A DNA stretch of 64,000 nucleotides from positions 16,603 through 80,602 of the forward strand of contig CAJUIS010000010.1 of assembly GCA_910586645.1 (NCBI GenBank). Reading direction: 5' to 3'. Below, piece after piece: positions 1-8,725 of the stretch. The translations under genes and the position numbers were made by a program. How positions within the stretch are numbered: the first letter of the stretch is position 1; every line of letters starts with the position of its first letter. This stretch comes from an uncultured Lachnospiraceae bacterium (lineage in GTDB: Bacteria > Bacillota > Clostridia > Lachnospirales > Lachnospiraceae). The notes below the pieces were generated by a model. That model was not told the origin of the DNA, ran no database searches, and saw only the letters and a program-made list of their open reading frames with translations.

Positions 1-189
1 TTTGAAAATAATTTGAATGTATCCGAGACTTCCCGCCAGTTATATATTCACAGAAATACGCTGGTATACCGTCTGGATAAGCTTCAAAAGAGCACGGGGC
101 TTGATTTGCGCATCTTTGAAGACGCCATAACGTTTAAAATTGCCCTGATGGTTGTAAAATATATGAAATATATGGAGACGCTTGATTAG
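1..189 (+). CDS. PucR/CdaR-type helix-turn-helix regulator, C-terminal fragment
   Basis: An open frame enters from the left edge and ends in TAG at 187-189, giving 62 visible residues. The segment ETSRQLYIHRNTLVYRLDKL is the typical C-terminal HTH of the PucR/CdaR family (RNTLxYRLxK is the recognition helix), followed by the usual helical tail. Such proteins activate or repress catabolic operons in response to small ligands; the sensing part lies outside the window, so the target cannot be named. ftsE starts 15 bases downstream. Confidence 0.75.
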   Translation, partial: FENNLNVSETSRQLYIHRNTLVYRLDKLQKSTGLDLRIFEDAITFKIALMVVKYMKYMETLD

Positions 190-204
190 ATACAGGAGGC
201 ATAC

Positions 205-885
205 ATGATTAAGTTAGAACATATCAGCAAAGCCTATTCTGCCGGGATTCCGGCATTAAATGACATAAATCTTGAGATAGAGGAAGGAGAATTTGTATTT
301 GTCGTGGGAGACAGCGGTTCCGGAAAGTCTACGCTGATAAAGCTGCTGTTAAAAGAGCTTGAGCCGACAGAAGGGATGATTACCATTAACGGAAAAAAGT
401 TACATACAATCGGGCACAGGCAGGTGCCAAGATTTCGAAGAAATATCGGCGTGGTATTTCAGGATTTCAGGCTGCTGAAAGACAGAAATGTATATGACAA
501 CGTGGCGTTTGCCCAGAGGGTGATTGGCGCGTCTGTCAGGGAATCCAGAAAGAAAGTTCCGCAGATGCTGTCCATGGTGGGGCTTGCGGCAAAGTATAAG
601 TCGTTTCCAAAGCAGCTTTCCGGAGGAGAGCAGCAGCGCGTGGCAATTGCGAGGGCGCTTGTAAACAGGCCGAAGATTCTGCTTGCGGATGAACCGACAG
701 GAAATCTGGATTCCAATAATGCGTGGGAGATTATGAAGCTGTTAGAGGAAATTAACGAACGGGGGACGACTGTTGTAGTAGTTACTCACAATATAGAAAT
801 TGTCAAAGTAATGAATAAACGCGTGATTACAATAAAGAAAGGCGTCGTAATATCTGACGTAAATGGTGACAGTGATGAGGATTAG
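205..885 (+). CDS. ftsE: Cell division ATP-binding protein FtsE
   Basis: Cytoplasmic ABC-type ATPase of the FtsEX complex, which acts at the division or sporulation site and controls peptidoglycan hydrolases through FtsX. The 226-residue length is normal. Visible are Walker A GDSGSGKST (about residues 35-43), signature LSGGEQQRVAIARA, Walker B ILLADEPTGNLD and the switch histidine in VVVVTHN. An AGGAGG site at 194-199 precedes the ATG. The 3' end overlaps ftsX, the classic ftsE-ftsX arrangement with translational coupling. Confidence 0.97.
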   Translation: MIKLEHISKAYSAGIPALNDINLEIEEGEFVFVVGDSGSGKSTLIKLLLKELEPTEGMITINGKKLHTIGHRQVPRFRRNIGVVFQDFRLLKDRNVYDNVAFAQRVIGASVRESRKKVPQMLSMVGLAAKYKSFPKQLSGGEQQRVAIARALVNRPKILLADEPTGNLDSNNAWEIMKLLEEINERGTTVVVVTHNIEIVKVMNKRVITIKKGVVISDVNGDSDED

Positions 886-1783
886 TTCCCTTGGATATAC
901 GGTAAAGCAGGGGATTCGCAATATCTGGCGCAATAAAATGTTTTCTCTGGCGTCCATTGCGACAATGTCCGCCTGCATATTTTTATTTGGATTATTTTTT
1001 GCAATTGTAACAAATTTTCAGGCAATGGTCAAAGAAGCGGAATCCGGCGTGGCAGTTACGGTGTTTTTTGACGAAGGGATTTCACAGGAGCAGATCGATG
1101 CAATCGGCAAAGAAATTAAAAAAAGGGCGGAAGTGAAAAAATGTGATTTTCTGTCTGCCGACGCGGCATGGGCGGAATTTAAAGAATCCTATTTTAAGGG
1201 AAGCGAAGAGGCGGCGGCCGGATTTGCCGATGACAATCCGCTTGCCAATTCTTCCAGTTATGCAATTTATATGAATGATGTTTCCATGCAGCCCGTGCTG
1301 GTGGACTTTTTAAACAGTCTGGAAGGGGTGCGCGAGGTGCGTCATTCTGCCGCAGTGGCGAATACGCTTTCTGATTTTAACAGTTTGATAGGATACATTT
1401 CGGTGGGCATTATTTTGATTTTATTTCTTGTGGCTATCTTTTTAATCAGTAATACGGTAACCACAGGGATTGCGGTTCGCAGGGATGAAATTGGAATTAT
1501 GAAACTGATTGGAGCAACCGATTCTTTTGTGCGCGCGCCTTTTATTGTGGAAGGGATTTTGATTGGCCTGATTGGGTCGGTTCTTCCTCTGGCGCTTCTT
1601 TATTTGCTGTATAACCGGATTGTTTTGTATATCGAAGAAAAATTTAGTTTTTTAAGCAGCTTGATTCATTTTGTCCCTGTCAATGGGGTGTTTCGGACTT
1701 TGGTTCCGGTGGCGCTTATCCTGGGGGTAGGCATTGGCTTTTTGGGAAGCCGGATTACGATTCGCAGGCATTTAAATGTATAA
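875..1783 (+). CDS. ftsX: Cell division membrane protein FtsX
   Basis: Membrane partner of FtsE. It has four expected transmembrane segments: one near residues 25-50, then three in the C-terminal FtsX domain (about 170-195, 220-245 and 270-290). An extracellular loop of about 120 residues contacts murein hydrolases or their regulators. The domain shows the typical GIAVRRDEIGIMKLIGAT motif. I chose ATG 875, which has GGTG at 865-868 upstream; ATG 863 in the same frame is possible and adds four residues. The start lies inside ftsE, so translation is probably coupled. Usual length, about 302 residues. Confidence 0.95.
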   Translation: MRISSLGYTVKQGIRNIWRNKMFSLASIATMSACIFLFGLFFAIVTNFQAMVKEAESGVAVTVFFDEGISQEQIDAIGKEIKKRAEVKKCDFLSADAAWAEFKESYFKGSEEAAAGFADDNPLANSSSYAIYMNDVSMQPVLVDFLNSLEGVREVRHSAAVANTLSDFNSLIGYISVGIILILFLVAIFLISNTVTTGIAVRRDEIGIMKLIGATDSFVRAPFIVEGILIGLIGSVLPLALLYLLYNRIVLYIEEKFSFLSSLIHFVPVNGVFRTLVPVALILGVGIGFLGSRITIRRHLNV

Positions 1784-1858
1784 TGGAACACAGGACGCAC
1801 AGAAGCCTCCCGGAATTATTTGAGCGGAAAAAACGTATAATAAAGGGAATTTCTGTGC

Positions 1859-3193
1859 ATGATTTTGGAAGTCTTGAGAAAGGACCGTAAGGGTATGTTG
1901 GATGAAGAATTGAAAGACGAAGAAGAGGCAAAAGAAGAGGAGAGAAGAAACAAAACGTCAGGCGGATTTGTCAAAGGGGTTTTGACAGGGATTCTTGGGA
2001 CTGTCTTGACGGCAGTGGCAGTGATTGCCATATCTGTAGCGGTAACAGGCGGAAAAATTGCCATAATTCAAGAAGGCGGCGCATCGGAAGGCATAAGAGC
2101 GGCGCTGAGTAACGATGTGATTGGAAAGATAAATGAACTGATTGGCTATATTCATTTATATTTTTATGATGAAGTGGAAGAAGAACAGCTTGCGGAAGGG
2201 ATTTATTCCGGACTGCTGGCCGGAGTGGACGATAAATACACAGAGTATTATACGGCGCAGGAATATGCGGATCTGCAAATCAGCGCCACACAGAACTATT
2301 ATGGAATCGGGGCGGCGCTTTTGCAGGACGCAAATTCCATGCAGGTGACGATCAGCCGCGTATATGACGGATCTCCCGCGAAGGAGGCCGGACTGAAAGA
2401 GAACGACGTTATTGTCATGGTAGAAGAGATTGAATCGACCAGTATGGAGCTGTCGGAACTTGTGACGCATATTCGCGGAGAAGAGGGGACTTTGGTGCAT
2501 CTTCAGGTCTACCGGGAGGGAGAAGACGATTATCTGGAATTTGACGTAAAACGGGCAAATATTGATCTGCCTACCATAGAACATAAAATGCTGGATTCGT
2601 CGGTTGGCTATATTCACATTCTGGAGTTTGGCGCGCCTACTGTAAAACAGTTCGAAGCTGCGGCAAAAGAACTTGCGGAGCAGGGGATGCAGGCAATGAT
2701 TTTAGACGTCAGGGACAATCCGGGCGGAATGATTACCGCAGTGACCGGGATACTTGACGATATTCTTCCGGAAGGGACCGTTGTATATACGCAGGATAAA
2801 TACGGCAAACGGCAGGATTATACTTCAGACGGAGAAACAAAGATGGAATGTCCGATTGCAGTGCTGGTAAACGGCAACAGCGCCAGCGCTTCCGAGATTT
2901 TAGCGGGAGCTATCCGGGATTTTGATTATGGAACTTTAATAGGGACAAAGACGTTTGGCAAAGGCGTGGTGCAGTCAATTATTCCGCTGGCGGACGGGGA
3001 TGCAATCAAACTGACAACGGCCAGATATTTTACGCCAAAGGGAGAAAATATCCATGGGACGGGGATCGAACCGGACGTTACGCTGGAATATGAATATTCC
3101 GGCAAAAAAAAGGGAGAATATGACGAGCTTAAGGACAATCAGGTGCAGAAGGCCATGGAACTTTTAAATAAGGAGATTTCCGCGCAAAAATGA
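1859..3193 (+). CDS. S41-family C-terminal processing protease with PDZ domain
   Basis: Membrane-anchored serine protease of the CtpA/CtpB type. A charged Glu/Lys-rich cytoplasmic segment (about 1-38) is followed by one transmembrane helix (about 40-65), a PDZ domain (about 130-215) and the S41 core. The catalytic Ser lies in NGNSASASEILAGA and the Lys in GTKTFGKGVVQ. In spore formers CtpB processes SpoIVFA, but general envelope proteolysis is equally possible. It follows ftsEX by 75 bases and overlaps the VanZ gene by ATGA. ATG 1895 is an alternative start, since the TATAAT at 1836-1841 lies close to ATG 1859. Confidence 0.9.
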   Translation: MILEVLRKDRKGMLDEELKDEEEAKEEERRNKTSGGFVKGVLTGILGTVLTAVAVIAISVAVTGGKIAIIQEGGASEGIRAALSNDVIGKINELIGYIHLYFYDEVEEEQLAEGIYSGLLAGVDDKYTEYYTAQEYADLQISATQNYYGIGAALLQDANSMQVTISRVYDGSPAKEAGLKENDVIVMVEEIESTSMELSELVTHIRGEEGTLVHLQVYREGEDDYLEFDVKRANIDLPTIEHKMLDSSVGYIHILEFGAPTVKQFEAAAKELAEQGMQAMILDVRDNPGGMITAVTGILDDILPEGTVVYTQDKYGKRQDYTSDGETKMECPIAVLVNGNSASASEILAGAIRDFDYGTLIGTKTFGKGVVQSIIPLADGDAIKLTTARYFTPKGENIHGTGIEPDVTLEYEYSGKKKGEYDELKDNQVQKAMELLNKEISAQK

Positions 3194-3690
3194 GAACGAA
3201 AAAATACAAAAGCAGATATCTTTGGCTTGCAGCGGCTGTTTTCTGGATGGCTCTGATTTTTCATTTTTCGGCGCAGAAAGCCGCAGAGTCAAGTGAAATC
3301 AGCGGTTCACTGACTTATCGGATGACGGAGGGCGTAAATGAATTATTTAGGCTTGACTGGAACGGGGAAACTTTGATAAAGTATGCAAAGGTATGGGAAC
3401 ATCCTGTGCGGAAAGCGGCGCATATGACAGAATACGCCGTTTTGGCTTCGATATTTTTGGGGAACTGCGTACAATATCCGGCGCTGAGGAAACGACGCTT
3501 TTTCTGGGCGTGGCTTTTTGCTTCAATTTATGCGGCGACAGATGAATTTCATCAGTTGTTTGTGGAGGGGCGTTCCGGTGAGTTTTTGGATGTTGCTGTG
3601 GACAGTGCGGGAGCGGCGCTTGGAGTTTTATTGTTATGGGCCGTTTTCGTTTTGTATAGAAAGAAGAGAAAAAAGAAAGAGGTGAAATAA
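3190..3690 (+). CDS. VanZ-family membrane protein
   Basis: A 166-residue integral membrane protein with about four hydrophobic helices. The VanZ signature is visible: KAAHMTEYAVLA, then ATDEFHQLFVEGRSGEFLDV and a conserved DSAGAALG. VanZ of Enterococcus raises teicoplanin tolerance, but most family members have no proven role. The start ATG overlaps the protease stop (ATGA), and no close ribosome binding site is visible, so translation is probably coupled. The basic tail ends directly before prfB, so all three genes look co-transcribed. Confidence 0.88.
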   Translation: MRTKKYKSRYLWLAAAVFWMALIFHFSAQKAAESSEISGSLTYRMTEGVNELFRLDWNGETLIKYAKVWEHPVRKAAHMTEYAVLASIFLGNCVQYPALRKRRFFWAWLFASIYAATDEFHQLFVEGRSGEFLDVAVDSAGAALGVLLLWAVFVLYRKKRKKKEVK

Positions 3691-4828
3691 ATGGTGGAAA
3701 TGGATCAGTTCAAGGCAAAATTGAACTCTTACCGGAAGCCATTGGTGGAAGTGAGGGATTCACTTTGACTTAGCGGTCAAAGAACAAAAAATTCAGGAGA
3801 TGGAGCGGGAGATGGAAGCTCCGGATTTTTGGGACAACGTAGAAGTTTCCCAGCAGAAAATGAAAGATCTGAAAAGTTTAAAAGATGACGTAGAGACATT
3901 TGCAAAACTGGAAGGGCAGTTTGAAGATATTGAAACGCTGATTGATATAGCGAATGAAGAGAATGACGTCTCTTTGGTGGAGGAAGTGGAAGCGGAGCTT
4001 GCCGAATTTGAAACAACATTTGAAAATATCCGTATGAAGACGCTTCTGTCCGGTGAATATGACAGGGACAATGCGATACTTTCCCTTCATGCGGGAGCCG
4101 GCGGAACGGAGTCCTGCGACTGGGCGGCGATGTTGTACCGGATGTTTACAAGATGGGCGTCAGACAGGGGGTTTGGGGTGGAAGTCTTAGATTCTCTTGA
4201 CGGAGAAGAGGCAGGCATCAAATCCATTACATTTCAGGTAAATGGGGAGAACGCCTATGGGTATCTGAAATCAGAAAAGGGCGTTCATCGCCTGGTGCGT
4301 ATTTCTCCGTTTAATGCAGCGGGAAAACGGCAGACGTCTTTTGTGTCCTGCGATGTAATGCCGGATATTGAAGAAGAGATTGACATTGAGATCAATGACG
4401 ATGATATACGTGTGGACACGTACCGTTCAAGCGGCGCCGGGGGGCAGCATATCAATAAGACTTCTTCAGCAATCCGCATAACGCATTTTCCGACGGGAAT
4501 TGTGGTTCAGTGCCAGAATGAGCGATCACAGCATATGAACAAAGATAAGGCAATGCAGATGTTAAAGGCAAGGCTTTACCTTTTAAAACAGCAGGAAAAT
4601 GCAAAAAAGGCAGCCGGGATACGCGGGGAAGTGACGGAAATCGGCTGGGGGAACCAGATACGTTCGTATGTCATGCAGCCTTACACAATGGTGAAAGACC
4701 ATCGTACCGGTGTGGAAACCGGCAATGTGGACAGCGTGATGGACGGGAAAATCGATCTGTTTATCAATGGCTATTTGAAGTGGCTTTCTCTTGGCTGTCC
4801 GGAAAATATGGGGTCGGACAGCGAATAG
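3691..4828 (+). CDS. prfB: Peptide chain release factor 2, programmed +1 frameshift
   Basis: RF2 reads UAA and UGA stop codons and triggers peptide release. The gene is in two frames. A first frame from ATG 3691 gives 25 residues to CTT (3763-3765), then an in-frame TGA (3766-3768) within CTTTGAC. A +1 shift resumes at GAC 3767 and runs to TAG 4828, for about 378 residues in total. This is the classic autoregulatory site: scarce RF2 favours frameshifting. A purine-rich GTGAGGG lies six bases before CTT. Downstream are RISPF and the catalytic GGQ in SSGAGGQHINKTSSA. GAGGTG at 3680-3685, at the end of the VanZ gene, is the ribosome binding site. Confidence 0.96.
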
Positions 4829-4834
4829 GCGGAT

Positions 4835-4863
4835 TTGAAAAATGGTTGAAACACTGTTAGAAT
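4835..4863 (+). promoter_or_regulatory. Predicted sigma-A promoter for hom
   Basis: TTGAAA at 4835-4840 and TAGAAT at 4858-4863 are separated by exactly 17 bases, just after the prfB stop. The expected start site is near 4870, giving a leader of about 45 bases to the hom ATG. Pattern only. Confidence 0.6.
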
Positions 4864-4914
4864 TATGATATTATCGTTGCGGTTTAGATGCAGAAAACGG
4901 AAATGGAGGAAATT

Positions 4915-6114
4915 ATGATAAAAGCGGCAGTTATGGGATATGGGACTATTGGTTCCGGAGTGGCGGAAGTGCTTTCGGTCAATCGGGAAAGCATTGCCGC
5001 AAAAGCCGGAGAAGGCATTGAGATAAAGTATGTTCTGGATTTAAGGGATTTTCCGGGGGATGCGATTCAGGACAAAGTTGTGCATGACGTGAATATTATC
5101 GCAGAAGATCCTGAGGTAACTGTGGTTGTGGAAACGATGGGAGGGGTGGAACCGGCCTATACGTTTGTGAAAACCATGTTAGAGAAAGGAAAGCATGTTA
5201 CAACGTCCAATAAAGCTCTGGTAGCGGAAAAGGGAGCGGAACTGATTGCCCTTGCAAAAGAAAAGAACGTCAATTTTTTGTTTGAAGCCAGCGTAGGCGG
5301 CGGCATTCCGATTATCCGTTCTTTAAATTCCTCTCTGACTGCGGATGAAATTGAAGAAATTACAGGGATTTTGAACGGAACGACAAATTATATGATGACG
5401 AAAATGGCCGTGGACGGCCTGGAATTTGAAGATGTGTTAAAAGACGCGCAGGCGAAAGGATATGCGGAAAAAGATCCGTCTGCAGATGTGGAAGGATATG
5501 ACGCCTGCAGAAAGATTGCGATTTTAACGTCTTTGGTATGCGGACAGCAGGTGGATTTTCACGAGATTCATACGGAGGGAATTACAAAGATTTCCGCTTC
5601 CGATATGAAATATGCAAAGAAAATGGGACGCGCGATTAAGCTTTTAGCTTCCAGCAGGAAAACAAAAGACGGCTATCTGGCCATGGTGGCGCCGTTCCTT
5701 TTGTCTCCGGATCACCCGCTGTATAACGTCAATGATGTGTTTAACGCTGTTTTTGTGCATGGCAACGTATTAGGGGACGCCATGTTTTACGGAAGCGGCG
5801 CAGGAAAACTTCCGACGGCTTCCGCAGTAGTGGCCGATATGGTCGATATTGTAAAGCATCGGGATCGCAATATCTGGGTGGAGTGGAGTTCCAAGAAAAT
5901 TAAGCTTGCAGATTTTAAAAAGGCGGAAAACGCATTTTTTGTACGTACGTCTTCTGGTAAAGAGGAAATTGAGCAGGCGTTTGGCGGCGCAGATTATATA
6001 GACGCAGGAATTGCAGGAGAAAGAGGATTTGTCACTCCTGTTATGCCGGAAGAGGAATTTGCGGAGAAATCAGCGAAACTTGAGGTTCTCTCTGTGATAC
6101 GCGTTGGAAAGTAA
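4915..6114 (+). CDS. hom: Homoserine dehydrogenase
   Basis: NAD(P)H-dependent reduction of aspartate semialdehyde to homoserine, the branch to threonine and methionine. The Rossmann motif GYGTIGSG is at about residues 8-15, followed by TSNKALVAEKG, the substrate-domain motif GILNGTTNYMMTKM and ADVEGYDACRKIAIL with the catalytic lysine region. The last 80 or so residues form a short ACT-like tail, so threonine feedback is possible. ATG 4915 is chosen because GGAGG (4905-4909) sits five bases before it; an upstream in-frame ATG at 4888 lacks such a site. Length 399. The putative homoserine kinase and aspartate kinase genes follow. Confidence 0.95.
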   Translation: MIKAAVMGYGTIGSGVAEVLSVNRESIAAKAGEGIEIKYVLDLRDFPGDAIQDKVVHDVNIIAEDPEVTVVVETMGGVEPAYTFVKTMLEKGKHVTTSNKALVAEKGAELIALAKEKNVNFLFEASVGGGIPIIRSLNSSLTADEIEEITGILNGTTNYMMTKMAVDGLEFEDVLKDAQAKGYAEKDPSADVEGYDACRKIAILTSLVCGQQVDFHEIHTEGITKISASDMKYAKKMGRAIKLLASSRKTKDGYLAMVAPFLLSPDHPLYNVNDVFNAVFVHGNVLGDAMFYGSGAGKLPTASAVVADMVDIVKHRDRNIWVEWSSKKIKLADFKKAENAFFVRTSSGKEEIEQAFGGADYIDAGIAGERGFVTPVMPEEEFAEKSAKLEVLSVIRVGK

Positions 6115-6126
6115 AGGAGCGGATAT

Positions 6127-7341
6127 ATGAAATATTTGGTAATCTTAGGGGACGGTATGGCAGACCGTCCCATTGAATCTTTGGGGAATCAGACGCCGCT
6201 TTCTTATGCGGACACGCCGATGATGGACGAGCTGGCTTCAAAGGGGGAAATCGGAATGGTACATACGATTCCGGACGGTATGAGCCCCGGCAGCGATACG
6301 GCGAATCTGTCGGCGCTTGGATACGATCCGAAAAAGTACTATTCCGGGAGATCGCCGCTTGAAGCGCTCAGCATCGGCATCGCCATGAAAGACACGGACG
6401 TTGCGCTGCGCTGCAATCTTGTCACGCTTTCAGAAGAGGAAAGCGTCTATGAGGAACGGAAGATTCTGGATCACAGTTCCGGAGAGATTTCAACGGAGGA
6501 TGCGGCCGTGCTGCTTGCCGCAGTGAAAGAGGAACTTGAGACGGAAGAATTTCACTATTATGCGGGAACAAGTTACAGACATCTTCTGATTTGGGAGAAC
6601 GGGGAAGTCCTTGATCTTGTGCAGCCGCACGATATCCTGGGAAAGAAAATCGGAGATCGATTGCCGAAGCAGCCTTATTTGTATGAGATGATGAAAAGGA
6701 GCTATGACATTTTGTCCAATCATCCGATCAATAAAGAGCGGAAAAAACAGGGAAAAAATCCTGCAAATTCCTGCTGGTTCTGGGGAGCGGGCACAAAGCC
6801 TTCCCTCTCCTCATTTGAGGATATGACGGGAAAAAAAGGCGCGATGATTTCTGCGGTGGATTTGCTGAAAGGAATTGCCGTGGGGGCTTCTATGAAGGTC
6901 GTTGCGGTTCCCGGAGCAAACGGCGGACTGGATACAAATTATGAAGGCAAGGCGCAGGCTGCAGTCGATGTTTTGACGAAGGAAGGCTGTGATTTTGTTT
7001 ATGTGCATTTGGAAGGGCCGGATGAGATGGGGCATCAGGGAGACGTCGGAAAAAAGGTGCAGGCCATTGAATATCTGGACAAGCGCATTATCCATCCGAT
7101 TGCAGAGGGCCTTAGGAAGGCAGGAGAGGATTTTCGTATGGTGATTCTGCCGGATCATCCGACGCCTGTAAGCATCCGCACGCATACGGCGGACAATGTA
7201 CCATATTTGTTATATGACAGTACAATAGAGCAGGAGCATGCCTGGAAATATAATGAAGCGGAGGCGGAACGTTCCGGCCGGCTGATTGCAAGAGGGCATG
7301 ACCTGATATGGCATTTATTGAATAAAAAAGTTGAGGAGTAA
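6127..7341 (+). CDS. ApgM-type phosphoglycerate mutase, putative homoserine kinase
   Basis: 404-residue member of the archaeal-type cofactor-independent phosphoglycerate mutase branch of the alkaline phosphatase superfamily. It has an N-terminal metal site ILGDGMADRP, a Ser nucleophile region GMSPGSDTANLSALGY and C-terminal metal ligands in HLEGPDEMGHQG and ILPDHPTP. The gene sits between hom and aspartate kinase, with no GHMP-type thrB visible. Comparative genomics of clostridia has proposed that such paralogues phosphorylate homoserine. The family assignment is firm; the homoserine kinase role is inferred from context. Confidence 0.85.
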   Translation: MKYLVILGDGMADRPIESLGNQTPLSYADTPMMDELASKGEIGMVHTIPDGMSPGSDTANLSALGYDPKKYYSGRSPLEALSIGIAMKDTDVALRCNLVTLSEEESVYEERKILDHSSGEISTEDAAVLLAAVKEELETEEFHYYAGTSYRHLLIWENGEVLDLVQPHDILGKKIGDRLPKQPYLYEMMKRSYDILSNHPINKERKKQGKNPANSCWFWGAGTKPSLSSFEDMTGKKGAMISAVDLLKGIAVGASMKVVAVPGANGGLDTNYEGKAQAAVDVLTKEGCDFVYVHLEGPDEMGHQGDVGKKVQAIEYLDKRIIHPIAEGLRKAGEDFRMVILPDHPTPVSIRTHTADNVPYLLYDSTIEQEHAWKYNEAEAERSGRLIARGHDLIWHLLNKKVEE

Positions 7342-7344
7342 GAC

Positions 7345-8664
7345 ATGATAAAAGTAGTGAAGTTTGGCGGCAGTTCTCTGGCAAACGCCGGACAGTTTGC
7401 AAAGGCCGGCGACATTATTCGCGCCGACGAGAGGCGCCGGTACGTGATCCCAAGCGCACCGGGAAAAAGGAATGATAAAGATACAAAGGTAACGGATATG
7501 CTTTACGCCTGTTATGCAGAAGCGGAAGCGGAGGAAGATTTTAAACAGAAATTAAAAAAGATCAAAGAAAGATACGATTCCATTATCAATGGGCTGAATT
7601 TAAAAATTTCTCTGGAAGAGGAGTTTAAAATAATTGCGGAGAATTTTAAAAACAAAGCCGGAGCCGATTATGCGGCTTCCCGCGGAGAATATTTGAACGG
7701 CATTATTATGGCGGCGTATCTGGGCTTCGAATTTATTGACGCTGCGGAAGTCGTGTGTTTTAACAAATCAGGTGAATTTGATGCGGATAAGACGGACAGG
7801 ATTTTGTCCAGGCGGCTGAAGAAATGCGAAAGGGCCGTAATACCGGGATTTTATGGAGCAAGGGAAGACGGTACGGTATGCACGTTTTCAAGAGGCGGGT
7901 CTGACATTACCGGTTCGATTGTTGCAAAAGCCGTCCGAGCGGATCTTTATGAAAACTGGACGGACGTCTCAGGCTTTCTGGTGGCGGATCCAAGGATTAT
8001 AAAAGATCCGCAGGTGATCCGGGTCATTACTTACCGGGAGCTTCGGGAATTGTCGTATATGGGGGCAAGCGTACTGCATGAGGAGGCTGTTTTTCCGGTC
8101 CGCAAGGCGGGTATACCAATTAATATCCGCAATACGAACGCACCGGAAGAGGAGGGGACTCTGATTGTGGAGAACACCTGCCATCATTCGAAATATACGA
8201 TTACCGGGATTGCGGGAAAAAAAGGTTTTGTAGCGGTAAATATTGATAAAGATATGATGAATTCCGAAGTCGGGTTCTGCAGGAAAGTTCTGACGGCGTT
8301 TGAACAGAATGGGATTTCTTTTGAGCATATGCCTTCCGGCATAGACACAATGACTGTATTTGTGCATCAGGAAGAGTTTGAAGGCAAAGAGCAGCAGGTT
8401 CTGTCTGCAATTCACAGGCTTGCCGAGCCGGATACGATTGATTTGGAGGCGGATCTCGCGCTGATTGCAGTTGTCGGAAGGGGAATGCGGGCGATGCGGG
8501 GGACGGCGGGAAGGATTTTTTCCGCATTGTCTCATGCGAACGTAAATGTAAAAATGATAGATCAGGGGTCGAGTGAACTGAATATTATTATCGGTGTGAA
8601 AAACGCTGATTTTGAAGCGGCGATTGAAGCAATCTATGATATATTTGTAAAAACACAGTTATAA
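7345..8664 (+). CDS. Aspartate kinase
   Basis: Phosphorylates aspartate, the first step to lysine, threonine and methionine. The N-terminal amino-acid kinase domain has VVKFGGSSLANA and the conserved SRGGSDITGS. Tandem ACT regulatory domains occupy about residues 300-439, with the typical MRAMRGTAGRIFSAL and NVKMIDQGSSELNI. It starts three bases after the apgM-like gene with TTGAGGAG upstream, so hom, apgM-like and aspartate kinase form one operon. Allosteric feedback through the ACT domains is expected; the effector cannot be read from the sequence. Confidence 0.95.
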   Translation: MIKVVKFGGSSLANAGQFAKAGDIIRADERRRYVIPSAPGKRNDKDTKVTDMLYACYAEAEAEEDFKQKLKKIKERYDSIINGLNLKISLEEEFKIIAENFKNKAGADYAASRGEYLNGIIMAAYLGFEFIDAAEVVCFNKSGEFDADKTDRILSRRLKKCERAVIPGFYGAREDGTVCTFSRGGSDITGSIVAKAVRADLYENWTDVSGFLVADPRIIKDPQVIRVITYRELRELSYMGASVLHEEAVFPVRKAGIPINIRNTNAPEEEGTLIVENTCHHSKYTITGIAGKKGFVAVNIDKDMMNSEVGFCRKVLTAFEQNGISFEHMPSGIDTMTVFVHQEEFEGKEQQVLSAIHRLAEPDTIDLEADLALIAVVGRGMRAMRGTAGRIFSALSHANVNVKMIDQGSSELNIIIGVKNADFEAAIEAIYDIFVKTQL

Positions 8665-8725
8665 AGGAAGCAGGGTATCGCTGAAAAGATGCGGATGCAT
8701 TTTGGGATTATGAGGGGTGATTTGC

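Noticed and set aside
3763..3769. prfB as a frameshifted pseudogene
   Set aside because: The shift is the conserved CTTTGAC programmed site and both frames match RF2.
7969..8535. 188-codon minus-strand frame inside aspartate kinase
   Set aside because: Antisense to clearly conserved ACT and kinase motifs; low-quality Arg/Cys-rich sequence without any motif.
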